Made by a program: the position numbers and the translations under genes. Under the pieces are notes generated by a model. The model did no database searches. It saw only the letters and a list, made by a program, of their open reading frames with translations, and was not told the origin of the DNA. Shown in pieces: positions 27,204 through 36,932 of a stretch of DNA of 64,000 nt; position 1 is the first letter of the stretch, and every line of letters begins with the position of its first letter. This stretch comes from Pseudomonas sp. FP2196 (GTDB taxonomy: Bacteria; Pseudomonadota; Gammaproteobacteria; Pseudomonadales; Pseudomonadaceae): contig NZ_CP117445.1 of the NCBI RefSeq assembly GCF_030687715.1, forward strand, positions 3,089,501-3,153,500, given 5' to 3'.

Positions 27204-28316
27204 ATGAACAACCGACGATTGAAGGAATTGGATTTGCTGCGATTCCTTGCTGCGATCGCCGTAGTGTTTTTTCACTATGCTTTTCGCGGCTATGCAAAGG
27301 GCGACATGTCGAGCATGCCTTACCCGTTACTGGCGGAGCCCGCCAAGTACGGTTATCTGGGCGTCGAACTTTTTTTCATGATCAGCGGATTTGTCATTCT
27401 GATGACCGCCTCGAGCAATAACCTCAAAGTTTTTTTCATCTCCCGCGTCGTTCGCCTCTGCCCGGCTTTCTGGGTGTGCTGCACCCTGACTTTTCTTTTC
27501 ACTGTGGCGATCGGCCAGCCACGATTTACGGCCACTCTTTATCAATACCTTATCAACATGACATTCCTTGGCGACCTGATGGGTGTCGAGCAAATAGACG
27601 GCGTTTACTGGTCGCTGTTTGTGGAAATCAAGTTCTACCTGATGATCTCCATTCTATTGGGCTTCAAGAAAATAGAGAAAATCGAACCCTGTCTCGTGCT
27701 CTGGCTACTGGTCTCTGCTACAGCAGAATTACTCGTATTTGAAAAACTGCGTTCGATCTTGATCACCGACTACGCGGCGTACTTCATCGCAGGTGCCACG
27801 TTCTACCTCATATGGGCGAAAGGCTTCACAACTGCCCGGATTCTCCTAGTGCTGGGGGCATTGGCATTGGCCTGTTTCACCGCCATAACATGGGCTGAAT
27901 CGATCGAAAGCAAGTATTCGACCGAGTACGATCCTCTGATTATCTGCGGTGTGATTTTCCTGTTTTTCATGACGTTTCTTTTGATTGTGACCAACAAAAC
28001 AGCGGCAATAGGCAGGTTGAACTGGACCGCATTAGGGGCACTGACTTACCCGCTTTACCTATTACATCAAATGATCGGGTTCATGATTTTCAACATTGCT
28101 TATCCGGCTGTGAATCCGCATCTGCTGCTGTGGGGAACCCTCATCCTGATGATTGGTGCGTCGTGGCTCATCCACAAAAAAGTAGAAACGCCGATTGCCA
28201 GATGCATGAAAAGATTCCTTTCCTACTCCTTTAATCGAGTCAGAGCCGATAAGCCCGCCAGCGAAGAACCTGCGCGACTGACCGAACCTTTACCCCGAAA
28301 ACACCGTCCGAGCTAA
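27204..28316 (+). CDS. Acyltransferase 3-family membrane protein
   Basis: A 370-residue protein with about ten membrane helices and the acyltransferase-3 start KELDLLRFLAAIAVVFFHYAFRGYA, whose His is the family's catalytic residue. GVELFFMISGFVILMTAS and a later YPLYLLHQ segment also match. Such proteins add O-acetyl or other acyl groups to surface polysaccharides from the cytoplasmic side. The ATG at 27204 follows GGAG by nine bases; the open frame continues upstream but without family similarity. It probably decorates the polymer and closes the operon. Confidence 0.88.
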   Translation: MNNRRLKELDLLRFLAAIAVVFFHYAFRGYAKGDMSSMPYPLLAEPAKYGYLGVELFFMISGFVILMTASSNNLKVFFISRVVRLCPAFWVCCTLTFLFTVAIGQPRFTATLYQYLINMTFLGDLMGVEQIDGVYWSLFVEIKFYLMISILLGFKKIEKIEPCLVLWLLVSATAELLVFEKLRSILITDYAAYFIAGATFYLIWAKGFTTARILLVLGALALACFTAITWAESIESKYSTEYDPLIICGVIFLFFMTFLLIVTNKTAAIGRLNWTALGALTYPLYLLHQMIGFMIFNIAYPAVNPHLLLWGTLILMIGASWLIHKKVETPIARCMKRFLSYSFNRVRADKPASEEPARLTEPLPRKHRPS

Positions 28317-28352
28317 GGCATCAATGCTTATCGCTCGCCACGAGGTTTCCGT

Positions 28353-29255
28353 TTGAAAGCTGCCATCGTCAAAAAATACCGTCTGATCATCAAGACCATG
28401 GGCTATGTCGGTTGGGCCTTGTTCTGGCTGCTGCTCTGGGACATTGCCGTCACCGTGGACTTCATGCTGTTCCTGAACGCCAAGATGAACCTGCCGCTGA
28501 TGCCCCTGACGTTGCTGGGTTCGGCGCTGGTGGTGCTGATCAGTTTTCGTAACAGCAGCGCCTACAACCGCTGGTGGGAAGCGCGGACGCTGTGGGGCAC
28601 GATGATCAATAACTCGCGCAGTTTTGCCCGCCAGGTCCTGACGTTGCTGGATGACCCCGGCAGCGAAGTCAATCCGGTCAAGTCGACGCTGTTGCGCCGC
28701 CATGTGGCGTATGTGAACTGCCTCGCGGCGCATCTTCAGAGTCAGCCTTGTCCAGAGGAAGTGCGGGCGTTCATTCCCGCTGATGAATTCGCCCGCAGTG
28801 GCACCACCAACAACTTTGCCAACGACATCCTCACCGGTTCGGCCGCCCTGCTCGCACGGGAATACAAGGCCGGGCGCCTGGACAGCATTCGTCTGGCACG
28901 GCTGGAATCGACGCTGGTGGAACTCTCCAATAGCCAGGGCGGCATGGAGCGTATCGCCAATACTCCGCTGCCCTACCCCTATGTGTATTTCCCGCGGCTG
29001 TTTATTTCGCTGTTCTGCCTGATCGTGCCCGTCGGTCTGGTGGAATCCCTGGGCTGGTTCACCCCGCTGGCGTCCACCGTGGTGGGCTTTATGCTGCTGG
29101 CCATCGAGCGCATCGGCACCGACCTGCAAAGTCCGTTTCGCCACAGCGAACACCAGATTCAAATGGAAGCCCTCTGCGAAACCATCGAGAAAAACCTGCA
29201 ATCGATGCAGCGTGATTCTTTGGGTGATGTGCGCAGGTTTGAAGAGCACGCTTGA
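28353..29255 (+). CDS. Bestrophin-family (UPF0187) membrane protein
   Basis: A 300-residue protein with hydrophobic helices at about 15-35, 42-60 and two near 210-255. It has the family signature [18 protein letters not shown] after helix two. Bacterial bestrophins form pentameric ion channels in the inner membrane. The start is a TTG with GAGG seven bases upstream. It stands alone between the exopolysaccharide operon and msrA, reading the same way, and may be expressed by read-through. No link to either is evident. Confidence 0.9.
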   Translation: MKAAIVKKYRLIIKTMGYVGWALFWLLLWDIAVTVDFMLFLNAKMNLPLMPLTLLGSALVVLISFRNSSAYNRWWEARTLWGTMINNSRSFARQVLTLLDDPGSEVNPVKSTLLRRHVAYVNCLAAHLQSQPCPEEVRAFIPADEFARSGTTNNFANDILTGSAALLAREYKAGRLDSIRLARLESTLVELSNSQGGMERIANTPLPYPYVYFPRLFISLFCLIVPVGLVESLGWFTPLASTVVGFMLLAIERIGTDLQSPFRHSEHQIQMEALCETIEKNLQSMQRDSLGDVRRFEEHA

Positions 29256-29362
29256 AGTGGGGATTGACCAGCAGACTTATTTGCACCGTCCAGACTTGGA
29301 ATTGCCGGGCACGCCCGCATAACAATGGCTACACCCAAAATTTCCGAGAGGAAGCACTGATC

Positions 29363-29869
29363 ATGACCAGCCAAACCGAAACTGCCATCCTCGCCGGCGG
29401 CTGCTTCTGGGGCATGCAGGACCTGCTGCGGCGCTATCCCGGCGTGCTGCAAACACGCGTCGGCTACACCGGCGGCGAGGTGCCGAACGCCACTTATCGC
29501 AACCATGGCAACCACGCCGAAGCCATCGAGATCGTCTTCGACCCGGCGGTGATCAGCTATCGGCAGATCCTTGAGTTCTTCTTCCAGATCCATGACCCGA
29601 GCACGCCAAACCGTCAGGGTAACGACCTCGGCCCCAGCTATCGCTCGGCGATCTATTACCTGAACGAACAGCAACGCGACATCGCCGAAGACACCGCTGC
29701 CGATGTCGACGCTTCAAAGCTGTGGCCAGGCCGAGTCGTCACCGAAATCGAACCGGCGGGACCGTTCTGGGAAGCGGAACCTGAGCACCAGGATTATCTG
29801 GAACGTATTCCGAATGGCTACACCTGCCACTTCATTCGCCCGAACTGGAAGTTGCCCAAGCGCGGCTGA
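29363..29869 (+). CDS. msrA: Peptide methionine-S-sulfoxide reductase
   Basis: A 168-residue MsrA. The catalytic Cys14 sits in AGGCFWGMQ, followed by VGYTGG...YRN...[11 protein letters not shown] and the [23 protein letters not shown] signature. It reduces methionine-S-sulfoxide and repairs oxidised proteins. I chose the ATG at 29363 because GAGAGGAA lies upstream; the open frame extends about 110 bases further without homology. The usual resolving cysteines near the C-terminus are not evident, so it may be a single-cysteine type. Confidence 0.93.
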   Translation: MTSQTETAILAGGCFWGMQDLLRRYPGVLQTRVGYTGGEVPNATYRNHGNHAEAIEIVFDPAVISYRQILEFFFQIHDPSTPNRQGNDLGPSYRSAIYYLNEQQRDIAEDTAADVDASKLWPGRVVTEIEPAGPFWEAEPEHQDYLERIPNGYTCHFIRPNWKLPKRG

Positions 29870-29905
29870 GTGCAGGGTCGCTGCCTCGACAGGCGCATGA
29901 ACTGA

Positions 29906-29939
29906 AACACGTCCGGCTTGCCGCGCTGTCGGACGTGTT
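29906..29939. terminator. Bidirectional terminator-like hairpin
   Basis: AACACGTCCG and CGGACGTGTT pair perfectly (10 bp) around a 14-base loop, between msrA and the convergent gspD end. A short T-rich stretch follows on the minus strand and little on the plus strand. Confidence 0.65.
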
Positions 29940-29965
29940 GCGGCCAGTACGTGGGGAGTGGCCCG

Positions 29966-32218
29966 TTACTTAAGCAGTTGCATTTGCTGACGATACTCGT
30001 CGGTCACCTGCCGTGCCTGACTGGCACTGGTCACAACCCGTGGGGTGATCAACACGATCAACTCGGTTCGGTCGCGGGACTTGGAGGTATTGCCGAACAG
30101 CCATTTCAGCCCCGGGATGCGCGACAAACCCGGCACGCTGGAGGTCGATTCGGCGTTGTCTTGCTTGATCAGACCGCCCAGCAGCACCGTCTGCCCGCTT
30201 TGTACGGCGATTTGCGTGGACACCGAGCGAGTCGAAATGCGCGGATTGGGTTGCGTTGTGGTCACGTTGCTCGTATCGGCGTCACTGACCTGTTGCTGGA
30301 TGTCCATGTACACCAGACCGCCCGGATTGATCCGCGGTACCACATCGAGGATCACCCCCGTCTGCACATACTCCACGCTGCTCAACGTGGTGTCGGAGTT
30401 GCTCGTGTTAACGGTCGTCTGGCTGATGGGAATGTTGTCACCCACCTGGATCTGCGCTTGCTGATTGTTCATTACCACCAACGACGGCGCCGATAACACC
30501 TGAGTGCGACCGTTGGTTTCAAGTGCATGCAGCGCCACTTGCAGGTTGTTGCTGACGAAGGAATAGAACAGCGAATCGGCCGCGCCCAGCCCTGCCCCAC
30601 CCGCACCAAGCGCGCCTTGATTGCCGCTGGTGTTGGCGACCGTCGTGCTCGATGAATTGCCGGCCAGTTTGCCCAAGTACCACTGCACACCAAGATCCAG
30701 TTCGCCGGTCAGTTTGACCTCGAGGATTCGCGTCTCGATCTGCACTTGCAGCGGCAGATTGTCCAGACGCTTGATGGCCGATTCGATCTCTTTCCACTGC
30801 GCCGGACGGGTGCGTACCAATAATTGGTTGGTGCTTTTCTGCGCGGTGATGCGCACGCTTTGTTCCAGACTTTGCGCGGCAGATTGGCCGCCGGACTCGG
30901 CGGCTTCGCCGGTTTCGCTGTCGGTCAGTTCACCGCCGGATGCATCCTCCTCGGTTTCTTCTTCCTCAGCGGTCGATTGCGCGCGATTGTTTCCTGCGCC
31001 CAAACCTGCAGACGCTTGTGATGTGCCACTGGAAAGCCCATTGCCGCTGCCATTGAGTGAGGACAGCGAGGTGGTGCGCAAACCTGGGGCGACTTTAGCG
31101 GCCGCGTCCTCCTTGATGGCGCCGTTGCCATAGATCTGACGCAGGTATTTGGCCAGATCCGAGGCTTTCATATTGCGCACGTCGTAGACGTACATCTGTG
31201 GCTCGTTGCCGCCGCCCTCGTCGATGGTCGCGATCCAGTCGCCGACTTCCTGCAAATACGCCGGCTGCGATGAGATGGCGACGATGGAGTTGGTGCGCTC
31301 GTTGGGCATGAACTTGACCATGCTCGCCAACGGAATGCCGCTGTCAGGCCCGAACAGCTTCTGCAGTTGCGGCATCAACTCGGCAACCGATGCCCGTTGC
31401 AAGCCGTAAACGCCGATCGACATGCCCTTGAGCCAGTCGACGTCGAAAGTATCGATGGTGTCCTGATAGTTGGCCAGTTCATCCGGGGTGCCGGCCAGGC
31501 TCAGCACGTTGCGCGCCGGATCCACCAGCAGAAATGCGTTTTCCCGGGCGAAGGGTTTGAGCAGTTTCTGCATCTCCGTGGCGGAGATGTAGCGCAGCGG
31601 AAACAGTCGCGCCGTCAGACCGGTCGAAGGCCGGGCGACCGGCATTTCCGGAACCAGTTTGCCGGCCACGGCCTGGTTCGACGGCAGAATCACGTAGCGG
31701 CTGCCTTGGCGGATCATCGCGTTGTCAGTCCAGGACAACAGAGTTTCCAGAATTGAGAGGGCTTGCTGCTTGTTCACCGGTTGGGAGGTAGAGAAACTCA
31801 CATTGCCTTTGACGCCTTGGGCGATGCTGTAGTTTTCGTGCAGCAAATCGCCCATGACGCTGTTGATCACCGCTTCGATCGGCTGATCGGTGAAGTTGAA
31901 GACGATGTCCCCACTTGGCTCAGCGCCCGCCTTTGCGCTGGCGGCAGGCGCCGCTGGACGCACGAAACTCTGGTTGCCGCGGATGATCTGCCGACGCGCC
32001 GGTGCGACAGCTGCGGGCGCTGATGAGGCGGGCGTATTGTCGGGCGCATCTACCACAGGCGCGCGTTGCGAACCGGTACCGTTGAGTGCTTCCTGCATCA
32101 GGGCCGGGTCATTTTGTGTTGACGGCGGTGTGGACGCACAACCCGCCAGAGCCACGGCGGTGGCAAGACAGATCAACGGGCTGCGCAAACGAAGGATTTC
32201 AGGAAAGCAATTGTTCAT
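29966..32218 (-). CDS. gspD: Type II secretion secretin GspD, lipoprotein (self-piloting) type
   Basis: A 750-residue secretin. The N-terminus is a lipoprotein signal with LAGC at 24-27, so Cys27 should be lipidated. A Pro/Ala-rich linker, N0 (FNFTDQPIEAVINSVMGDLL) and N1-N3 domains follow. A low-complexity Ser/Gly/Glu insert sits near 400-450. The C-terminal secretin domain has VPRI.PGG, QSGQTVLLGGLIKQD and GLKWLFG. It forms the outer-membrane channel. A lipid anchor means no separate GspS pilotin is needed, as known for HxcQ of Pseudomonas aeruginosa. It is last in the operon, overlapping the GspC/N-like gene. Confidence 0.93.
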   Translation of the reverse strand: MNNCFPEILRLRSPLICLATAVALAGCASTPPSTQNDPALMQEALNGTGSQRAPVVDAPDNTPASSAPAAVAPARRQIIRGNQSFVRPAAPAASAKAGAEPSGDIVFNFTDQPIEAVINSVMGDLLHENYSIAQGVKGNVSFSTSQPVNKQQALSILETLLSWTDNAMIRQGSRYVILPSNQAVAGKLVPEMPVARPSTGLTARLFPLRYISATEMQKLLKPFARENAFLLVDPARNVLSLAGTPDELANYQDTIDTFDVDWLKGMSIGVYGLQRASVAELMPQLQKLFGPDSGIPLASMVKFMPNERTNSIVAISSQPAYLQEVGDWIATIDEGGGNEPQMYVYDVRNMKASDLAKYLRQIYGNGAIKEDAAAKVAPGLRTTSLSSLNGSGNGLSSGTSQASAGLGAGNNRAQSTAEEEETEEDASGGELTDSETGEAAESGGQSAAQSLEQSVRITAQKSTNQLLVRTRPAQWKEIESAIKRLDNLPLQVQIETRILEVKLTGELDLGVQWYLGKLAGNSSSTTVANTSGNQGALGAGGAGLGAADSLFYSFVSNNLQVALHALETNGRTQVLSAPSLVVMNNQQAQIQVGDNIPISQTTVNTSNSDTTLSSVEYVQTGVILDVVPRINPGGLVYMDIQQQVSDADTSNVTTTQPNPRISTRSVSTQIAVQSGQTVLLGGLIKQDNAESTSSVPGLSRIPGLKWLFGNTSKSRDRTELIVLITPRVVTSASQARQVTDEYRQQMQLLK

Positions 32219-32730
32219 GGTCTCGGTACATTTGGAAGAGTGATGACGGGAGCCGTCGATGGCGGCGGAAGGCGTAGCACGGGCAGGCTTAATTGACGGG
32301 TCTGGCCCCGGTACATGAAAGTGGCTTGCAGCGGGCTGAGTTCGGTGAGAACCCAGCCGTTATCCAGTGCTTTGCCGAGCGCGACTTTGAGCGTGCGTTG
32401 GTTGGCCAGGCGCAACAGCGCCCACTGCGCCTGGCCATCAATGACCACGCCGGTGAGCACGACGCCTTGCAGCGCCGCAGTTTCGCCTTTGCCGGTGACG
32501 AGGTCGGGTTTGCGCTCAGGACTGAAAATCGATTGTTGCCAGCTCAGGCCAAGCTCCTGCGCAGTCAGCGTTGGCAGTGGCTGGGGCTCGGCTTTGGCCG
32601 GGCGTTCACGAGGCGCATCGACGGGCAGCCAGTGTTCAGCACGCCCCGCACCCAGTATCAGTGAAACAAACACGGCGCCCAGCGCAGCGGCGACGGCCAT
32701 CAGGATCAGATTTCCACGTTCAACCCTCAT
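32215..32730 (-). CDS. GspC/GspN-like inner-membrane protein of the type II system
   Basis: A 171-residue protein with one N-terminal membrane helix (about 9-28) and a periplasmic homology-region-like domain (ALQGVVLTGVV...WALLRLANQRTLKVALGKAL...WVLTELSP). This is the pattern of the GspC/PilP HR domain that touches the secretin. It is shorter than classical GspC and has no PDZ or coiled-coil end, so GspN is the other reading. It overlaps gspD (downstream) and gspM (upstream) by four bases each. Confidence 0.75.
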   Translation of the reverse strand: MRVERGNLILMAVAAALGAVFVSLILGAGRAEHWLPVDAPRERPAKAEPQPLPTLTAQELGLSWQQSIFSPERKPDLVTGKGETAALQGVVLTGVVIDGQAQWALLRLANQRTLKVALGKALDNGWVLTELSPLQATFMYRGQTRQLSLPVLRLPPPSTAPVITLPNVPRP

Positions 32731-33338
32731 GCTTCAGGCTCCTTGCCGGCGGCCGGTTGCAGATAACCGCGCAACAGCAGATTCACCTGCAAGCGACCGG
32801 CACCTCCGCTGGCTGGCGCGGAGGTCTGGCGACGGATGCTCAAGTGGTCGACGAACAGAAACGGCTGAGCGTATTCCAGATCGTGTAACAGACCGGTCAG
32901 CGGCTCCATGGCGCACTCGAGGGTGAGGCTGACTTTGACCTGGCGATAGGGCTCGGCACTGTTTTGTTCTGGCGTGATCGGCATGCGCTGCGTGACCTGG
33001 CACCCGGGCCCTTGATCGGCGTGTGTCTTGACCAGATCAAGACTGCGCTGCATCAGGTCGGCGGCCACGCCGCTGGGGTCGGTACCGGGCAGCAGACTGC
33101 TGCGGCTGGCCGGATCACGCCGTGCCTCTTGCAACTGTTGTTGCAGGGCCGCGCGCTGCTGCAATGCGCCGGCATAACGCTGCTGCTGTTCGCGCAGGCT
33201 GTCGGCCTGGCTTTCGATCTCTGTCAGTGGGCCGAGAAACCAGCTCTGCACCAATACCCACCAAGCCGCCCACACGGCCAGAGCCAGCACGATCAGCGCC
33301 GCGCCGCGACGTTCACGCGCCGTCAATTCACGACGCAT
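32727..33338 (-). CDS. gspM: Type II secretion protein GspM
   Basis: A 203-residue bitopic membrane protein. A charged start (MRRELTARERRG) and one helix (about 14-32) are followed by a heptad-rich segment (ESQADSLREQQQRYAGALQQRAALQQQL) and a ferredoxin-like periplasmic end. Order and topology fit GspM, the partner of GspL in the inner-membrane platform. The chosen ATG at 33338 overlaps the end of gspL by 11 bases. Confidence 0.85.
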   Translation of the reverse strand: MRRELTARERRGAALIVLALAVWAAWWVLVQSWFLGPLTEIESQADSLREQQQRYAGALQQRAALQQQLQEARRDPASRSSLLPGTDPSGVAADLMQRSLDLVKTHADQGPGCQVTQRMPITPEQNSAEPYRQVKVSLTLECAMEPLTGLLHDLEYAQPFLFVDHLSIRRQTSAPASGGAGRLQVNLLLRGYLQPAAGKEPEA

Positions 33339-34371
33339 CGGTGTGCTCCTTGCGCAACTGCGCGCGCAATGAAAAGCGCTCCTTGCCGGTCTGTTCGTCG
33401 GGCTGAATGATCCCCTGGAACTGCGCATCGCTCAGGGTTCGGCAGTCTTTGGCGCGACCGATCAAGGCACTGGCCTTGGCGCTCTGGCCGCTGATCGAGA
33501 CGCCGCCGTCTTCGCTGATATCCAGTTGCTCGACCCAGGTATCGGCACCCAGACATCCGGTGAGATCCAGCAGTACGCTGGAGACCGTGGGCTGTGCGGT
33601 CTTGCGTTGCGCCAGATAGCGGGCGGCGCCTTGGGTGTTGATCAGTTCACGACGCAGGTTTTGCAGCGCCTGCACTTGCTCGCGTTGTTGATCGACAGCG
33701 TCTTGCATGGCCTCGACCCGAGCGGAGCGAACGTCCAGCCACATCAGCATGCAGGCCAATAACAAACCGACGCAGGTCACCGCCAAATAGCGCGGCAAGT
33801 AGCTGCGAGTGGCGCCCTGGCGTTTGTATTCATCAGGCAACAGGTCGACGCCGAGGGGTTCGCCGTCGGCGCTCCGACAGTCTATGGCGTGCAAGTGCAG
33901 GCCGCGCTCCTCGCACTGGTCGAGGACGGTTTGCAGACGCTCGAGCAAAATCGCCACCAACAGCACCTTCGCCATGCTTTTCCCGCGGCTTTGCACGCGC
34001 GTGACAAAGTGCATGTGCTCGCGCGGGAACGGCGTGTACTTGTCCAGTTCGAAACCAACCACGCTGCGCAACTCGCGTGTCGCGCTGAGCGGCAGATCCA
34101 GCGGTTGCGCCAGAACCATCGTGTCAGGCAAAAGCAGCACCACCCGCTCGTCCTCGGCCCCCGGCAGCACATCCGCCAGCGGCCAACTCAACAGGCGCTC
34201 GCGGCTGCGCGGCAGCCAACCGTTCTGTACGCGGGCCGGCAATACGCTGCGCAGTTCCTGCAACCACGCCTGCCACAAACGCTGGGCGAGACTACCGCGC
34301 CACTGGCTTTGCCAGCGGGCATGGAGCTGCGCCAATCGCCCAACCAGAGGCTGTGAAATCAATTGCTTCAT
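33328..34371 (-). CDS. gspL: Type II secretion protein GspL
   Basis: A 347-residue protein with a cytoplasmic actin-like part (about 1-215: PDTMVLAQPLDLPLSATRELRSVVGFELDKYTPF), one membrane helix (about 230-250) and a periplasmic part. GspL links the GspE ATPase to GspM in the inner membrane. The ATG at 34371 overlaps the gspK stop; longer open frame upstream belongs to gspK. The PilN-like C-terminal segment is visible after the helix. Confidence 0.85.
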   Translation of the reverse strand: MKQLISQPLVGRLAQLHARWQSQWRGSLAQRLWQAWLQELRSVLPARVQNGWLPRSRERLLSWPLADVLPGAEDERVVLLLPDTMVLAQPLDLPLSATRELRSVVGFELDKYTPFPREHMHFVTRVQSRGKSMAKVLLVAILLERLQTVLDQCEERGLHLHAIDCRSADGEPLGVDLLPDEYKRQGATRSYLPRYLAVTCVGLLLACMLMWLDVRSARVEAMQDAVDQQREQVQALQNLRRELINTQGAARYLAQRKTAQPTVSSVLLDLTGCLGADTWVEQLDISEDGGVSISGQSAKASALIGRAKDCRTLSDAQFQGIIQPDEQTGKERFSLRAQLRKEHTDAS

Positions 34372-35090
34372 TCGTGCCAGCGCAAGACCCGGTAAGGTCG
34401 TGCCCCCTCCTTCGATGGATTCAATAACAACGTGACGCGAAGCGTCGTGGTGTAACCGCCGGGCAAGGTCGCCCGGCTTTTCAGGGTAATGATCGATCCG
34501 GCTGCCATAACGCTCGGGCGTGCCCGTGGCAGGTTCAGCGTCCGTTGTAGCCAGGGCGCCGCGAAGCGCGGATCCGGTGCGGGCAAACCGCTCCACAACG
34601 TCACGTAGGGTGCCGCCCGCTGATACAGCGCTTGGCTCATACCGGGTATCTCGCGCAATTCCTCGACCATTCGCAGCGGCGTCTGATCATCGCCGCGACG
34701 CTGCTCCACGGCCTGCGCCAGTTGCCTGGCTTCGCCGGGGGCCGCGCCGCAAGCCTGTAACAGCCGGGCGATCAGCTCGGCGGGGGCAGCATTAAGATCG
34801 ACCTGGCCCTGCTCGCTGCGCAGGCTGACCGCCACTTCGGCATCATCGAAACGCATTGCGTGCACTTGCCTGTCGGCCTGCCAGTGGCGTTGCGGATCGC
34901 GGTCGAGTTGGGCCAACACGGCCATGCCAATGCCCGCCTCGGCGGCCAGTTGTCCCTGTAAATGCTGGCGTTGCCAAAGCGCCTGGCGGTTCTGCAAATG
35001 CACCCACCCGACCAGACCGGCGAGCAAAGTGCCGAGCAACGCCAACACCCACAGCACCAGCAGGAGCGCGACACCGCGCTGACGGTTCAT
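34368..35090 (-). CDS. gspK: Type II secretion minor pseudopilin GspK
   Basis: A 240-residue protein starting MNRQRGVALLLVLWVLALLGTLLAGLVGW, the shortened prepilin leader with the type-IV-pilin-like helix of GspK. It then has D.NAA.A..LL..L and a Q.R...PL..VEEL pattern typical of the GspK alpha domain. GspK lacks the usual Glu at +5 and sits at the tip of the pseudopilus with GspI and GspJ. It overlaps gspJ by four bases and gspL by four. Confidence 0.87.
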   Translation of the reverse strand: MNRQRGVALLLVLWVLALLGTLLAGLVGWVHLQNRQALWQRQHLQGQLAAEAGIGMAVLAQLDRDPQRHWQADRQVHAMRFDDAEVAVSLRSEQGQVDLNAAPAELIARLLQACGAAPGEARQLAQAVEQRRGDDQTPLRMVEELREIPGMSQALYQRAAPYVTLWSGLPAPDPRFAAPWLQRTLNLPRARPSVMAAGSIITLKSRATLPGGYTTTLRVTLLLNPSKEGARPYRVLRWHE

Positions 35091-35695
35091 GGCGCGCTGT
35101 TCTCGCCGGACAAATCCAGGCGCAGGCGAATGATTTGCAGCGGCCAGACAATCGCCCCGCCCAGTTGCACGTCGATGCGCACCGCGCGCGGCAAACGTCC
35201 GGGCCAGGGCCAATGATCCAGCCACTCGCTGGATTTCCCCTCGGGTGACAGGCCCCGGTAACTCACTCGCACAGCTTTTACCTGCTGCAACAGCACTTGC
35301 GGTTCTCTCGCCGGCTGCAAGGTTTCGCCCTGCAAACGCTGGACACTTACCTGTAAACGTCCGTCCACCAGGTTCACTTCATGCCGATACAAACCACCGC
35401 CCAGGGTCGCGGGCAACGGCGCATAGAAACTCAGGCTCTGGCCGTCACCCTGAAAGATTGGCGAGCCGGCTTGCCCAGGTTTGCCCGCCGCCAGCGGCAG
35501 CGCCTGACCGATGGCGCTGCGCAGAAAATTCTGCGTCGAGCGCACTTCGTCCAGACGACTGCCATAACGCTCAGCCTTGGCCATGGCCCGATTGGCGCCG
35601 GCTATCGCCGCGCCGATCAACGTCAGCAACACGCCCAGCAGGCTGATCACCACCAGCACTTCCAGCAGGGTGAAGCCACGCTGGTTGCGCCTCAT
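35087..35695 (-). CDS. gspJ: Type II secretion minor pseudopilin GspJ
   Basis: A 202-residue pseudopilin. The prepilin peptidase site is RNQRG before FTLLEVLVVISLLGVLL, with Glu at +5. The globular part has YGSRLDEVRSTQNFLRSAI as in GspJ. It forms the pilus-tip complex with GspI and GspK. Start and stop overlap its neighbours. Confidence 0.88.
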   Translation of the reverse strand: MRRNQRGFTLLEVLVVISLLGVLLTLIGAAIAGANRAMAKAERYGSRLDEVRSTQNFLRSAIGQALPLAAGKPGQAGSPIFQGDGQSLSFYAPLPATLGGGLYRHEVNLVDGRLQVSVQRLQGETLQPAREPQVLLQQVKAVRVSYRGLSPEGKSSEWLDHWPWPGRLPRAVRIDVQLGGAIVWPLQIIRLRLDLSGENSAP

Positions 35696-36060
35696 CGCGC
35701 CGCTCCCGTGCCTGCACTTCGTACCTGCAACGTGCTGTAGCGGGCGTGCCTTTGGCCATCGTTGACTTGCACATCCAGCCGATAGGCATTGGCCGATCCG
35801 TTATCGCCGGGCGCAAGACTCACCTCCATCTGCCAGCGCACCCCGCTCCACTCGCCGCTGCTGCGCCCGACTTGCAAGGCGCGATCACTGGCGTCGTCGA
35901 TCAGCGAACGCGCGACCAGACTCAAACGGTCGCTGCGCTGGACTTGCTGCAAGGCCCGAGCACCATTACCAAACGCGACGACCAACACGCTGCTGCACAC
36001 CGCCAGCACGGCCAGCGCGGCGAGCATTTCCAGCAGGGTGAACCCGCGCTGGCGGTTCAA
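35692..36060 (-). CDS. gspI: Type II secretion minor pseudopilin GspI
   Basis: A 122-residue pseudopilin if read from the TTG at 36060, which overlaps the gspH stop (TTGA). The leader is NRQRG before FTLLEMLAALAVLAVC, with Glu at +5. The small size matches GspI. An upstream in-frame start at 36114 would add an 18-residue tail not seen in the family, so I prefer TTG. Confidence 0.85.
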   Translation of the reverse strand: MNRQRGFTLLEMLAALAVLAVCSSVLVVAFGNGARALQQVQRSDRLSLVARSLIDDASDRALQVGRSSGEWSGVRWQMEVSLAPGDNGSANAYRLDVQVNDGQRHARYSTLQVRSAGTGAAR

Positions 36061-36494
36061 TTGAGTGCGCGCAGCTGAACGCTGCCCGTCAGCCAGTTGA
36101 TGTCGATCCGCCAACGCTTGTCGTTGCGCGACACCATCAGGTGCCCGCCGCTGGCACTGCCATCGGGATAGAACTCGTACGCCGCGCCGAGTCCTTCGGC
36201 GGTCACCAGTTGCAGATGCATGTCCTGCGGCAACGTGTGGGGCTTATGGTCGGGGCCGTGAAAGCGCGCCTTGCGCAGATCGAAACGCGCCTGTGCCGGT
36301 TGGCCGGTGACAATGGCTTGCACTCGCGCCGCGCGCAGCGACTGCACCAATTGCGTCAACGCCTGACGTTCTTTGGCAGATTGCAGGCCCTTGCCCACAC
36401 CGAAGCTGATCAAACCGATACTGGTGCCGATCAGTACGATCACCACCAGCAGTTCGATCAAGGTGAAGCCGCGCGAGCGCTGCAAGGCGTGCAC
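36057..36494 (-). CDS. gspH: Type II secretion minor pseudopilin GspH
   Basis: A 145-residue pseudopilin with RSRG before FTLIELLVVIVLIGTSIGLISFG. The globular part has LTQLVQSLRAARVQAIVTGQPA, a GspH trait. It connects the tip complex to the GspG shaft. It lies two bases after gspG. Confidence 0.87.
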   Translation of the reverse strand: MHALQRSRGFTLIELLVVIVLIGTSIGLISFGVGKGLQSAKERQALTQLVQSLRAARVQAIVTGQPAQARFDLRKARFHGPDHKPHTLPQDMHLQLVTAEGLGAAYEFYPDGSASGGHLMVSRNDKRWRIDINWLTGSVQLRALN

Positions 36495-36496
36495 GG

Positions 36497-36922
36497 TTAT
36501 TCCCAGTTGCCGAGGTCGGCTTTGTAGCCGTCACCGCCGGGCTGGCCGTCCTGTCCATAGAAAATCAGGTCGAAACTGCCGTGCTCGCCCGGGTACCGAT
36601 AGCCGAACGCATGGCCGAACGGATCCTTGAGATCCGAAGGCTTGGCGTAAGGCCCAGCCCAACCGACCGCATTGGCCGGTTTGGTCAGCAATTGCTGCAA
36701 GTTGCCCGGCGGGCTGCCGACGTCGAGGCCGAAGCTTTCGACCTTCATGCTCAGACTGGACAGTTGCGCCTTGCCGGCGCCGTACTTGCCCTTGTCGACG
36801 TTACCGCCGACCTGGCGCACCACGATGGTAGCGACGATGCCGAGCAAGACGATCACGGCGAGCATTTCCAACAGGGTGAAACCGCCTTGGCGACGACGGG
36901 CGGCAGCGTTTGAACGGGACAT
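36497..36922 (-). CDS. gspG: Type II secretion major pseudopilin GspG
   Basis: A 141-residue major pseudopilin. RRQGG precedes the mature start FTLLEMLAVIVLLGIVATIVV. The family's calcium-site and C-terminal pattern is clear: W.GPYAK..DL.DPFGH.F.YRYPGEHG..DLI.YG.DG.PGG. It builds the piston-like pseudopilus. It follows gspF by ten bases. Confidence 0.95.
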   Translation of the reverse strand: MSRSNAAARRRQGGFTLLEMLAVIVLLGIVATIVVRQVGGNVDKGKYGAGKAQLSSLSMKVESFGLDVGSPPGNLQQLLTKPANAVGWAGPYAKPSDLKDPFGHAFGYRYPGEHGSFDLIFYGQDGQPGGDGYKADLGNWE

Positions 36923-36932
36923 GTTTTCTTCC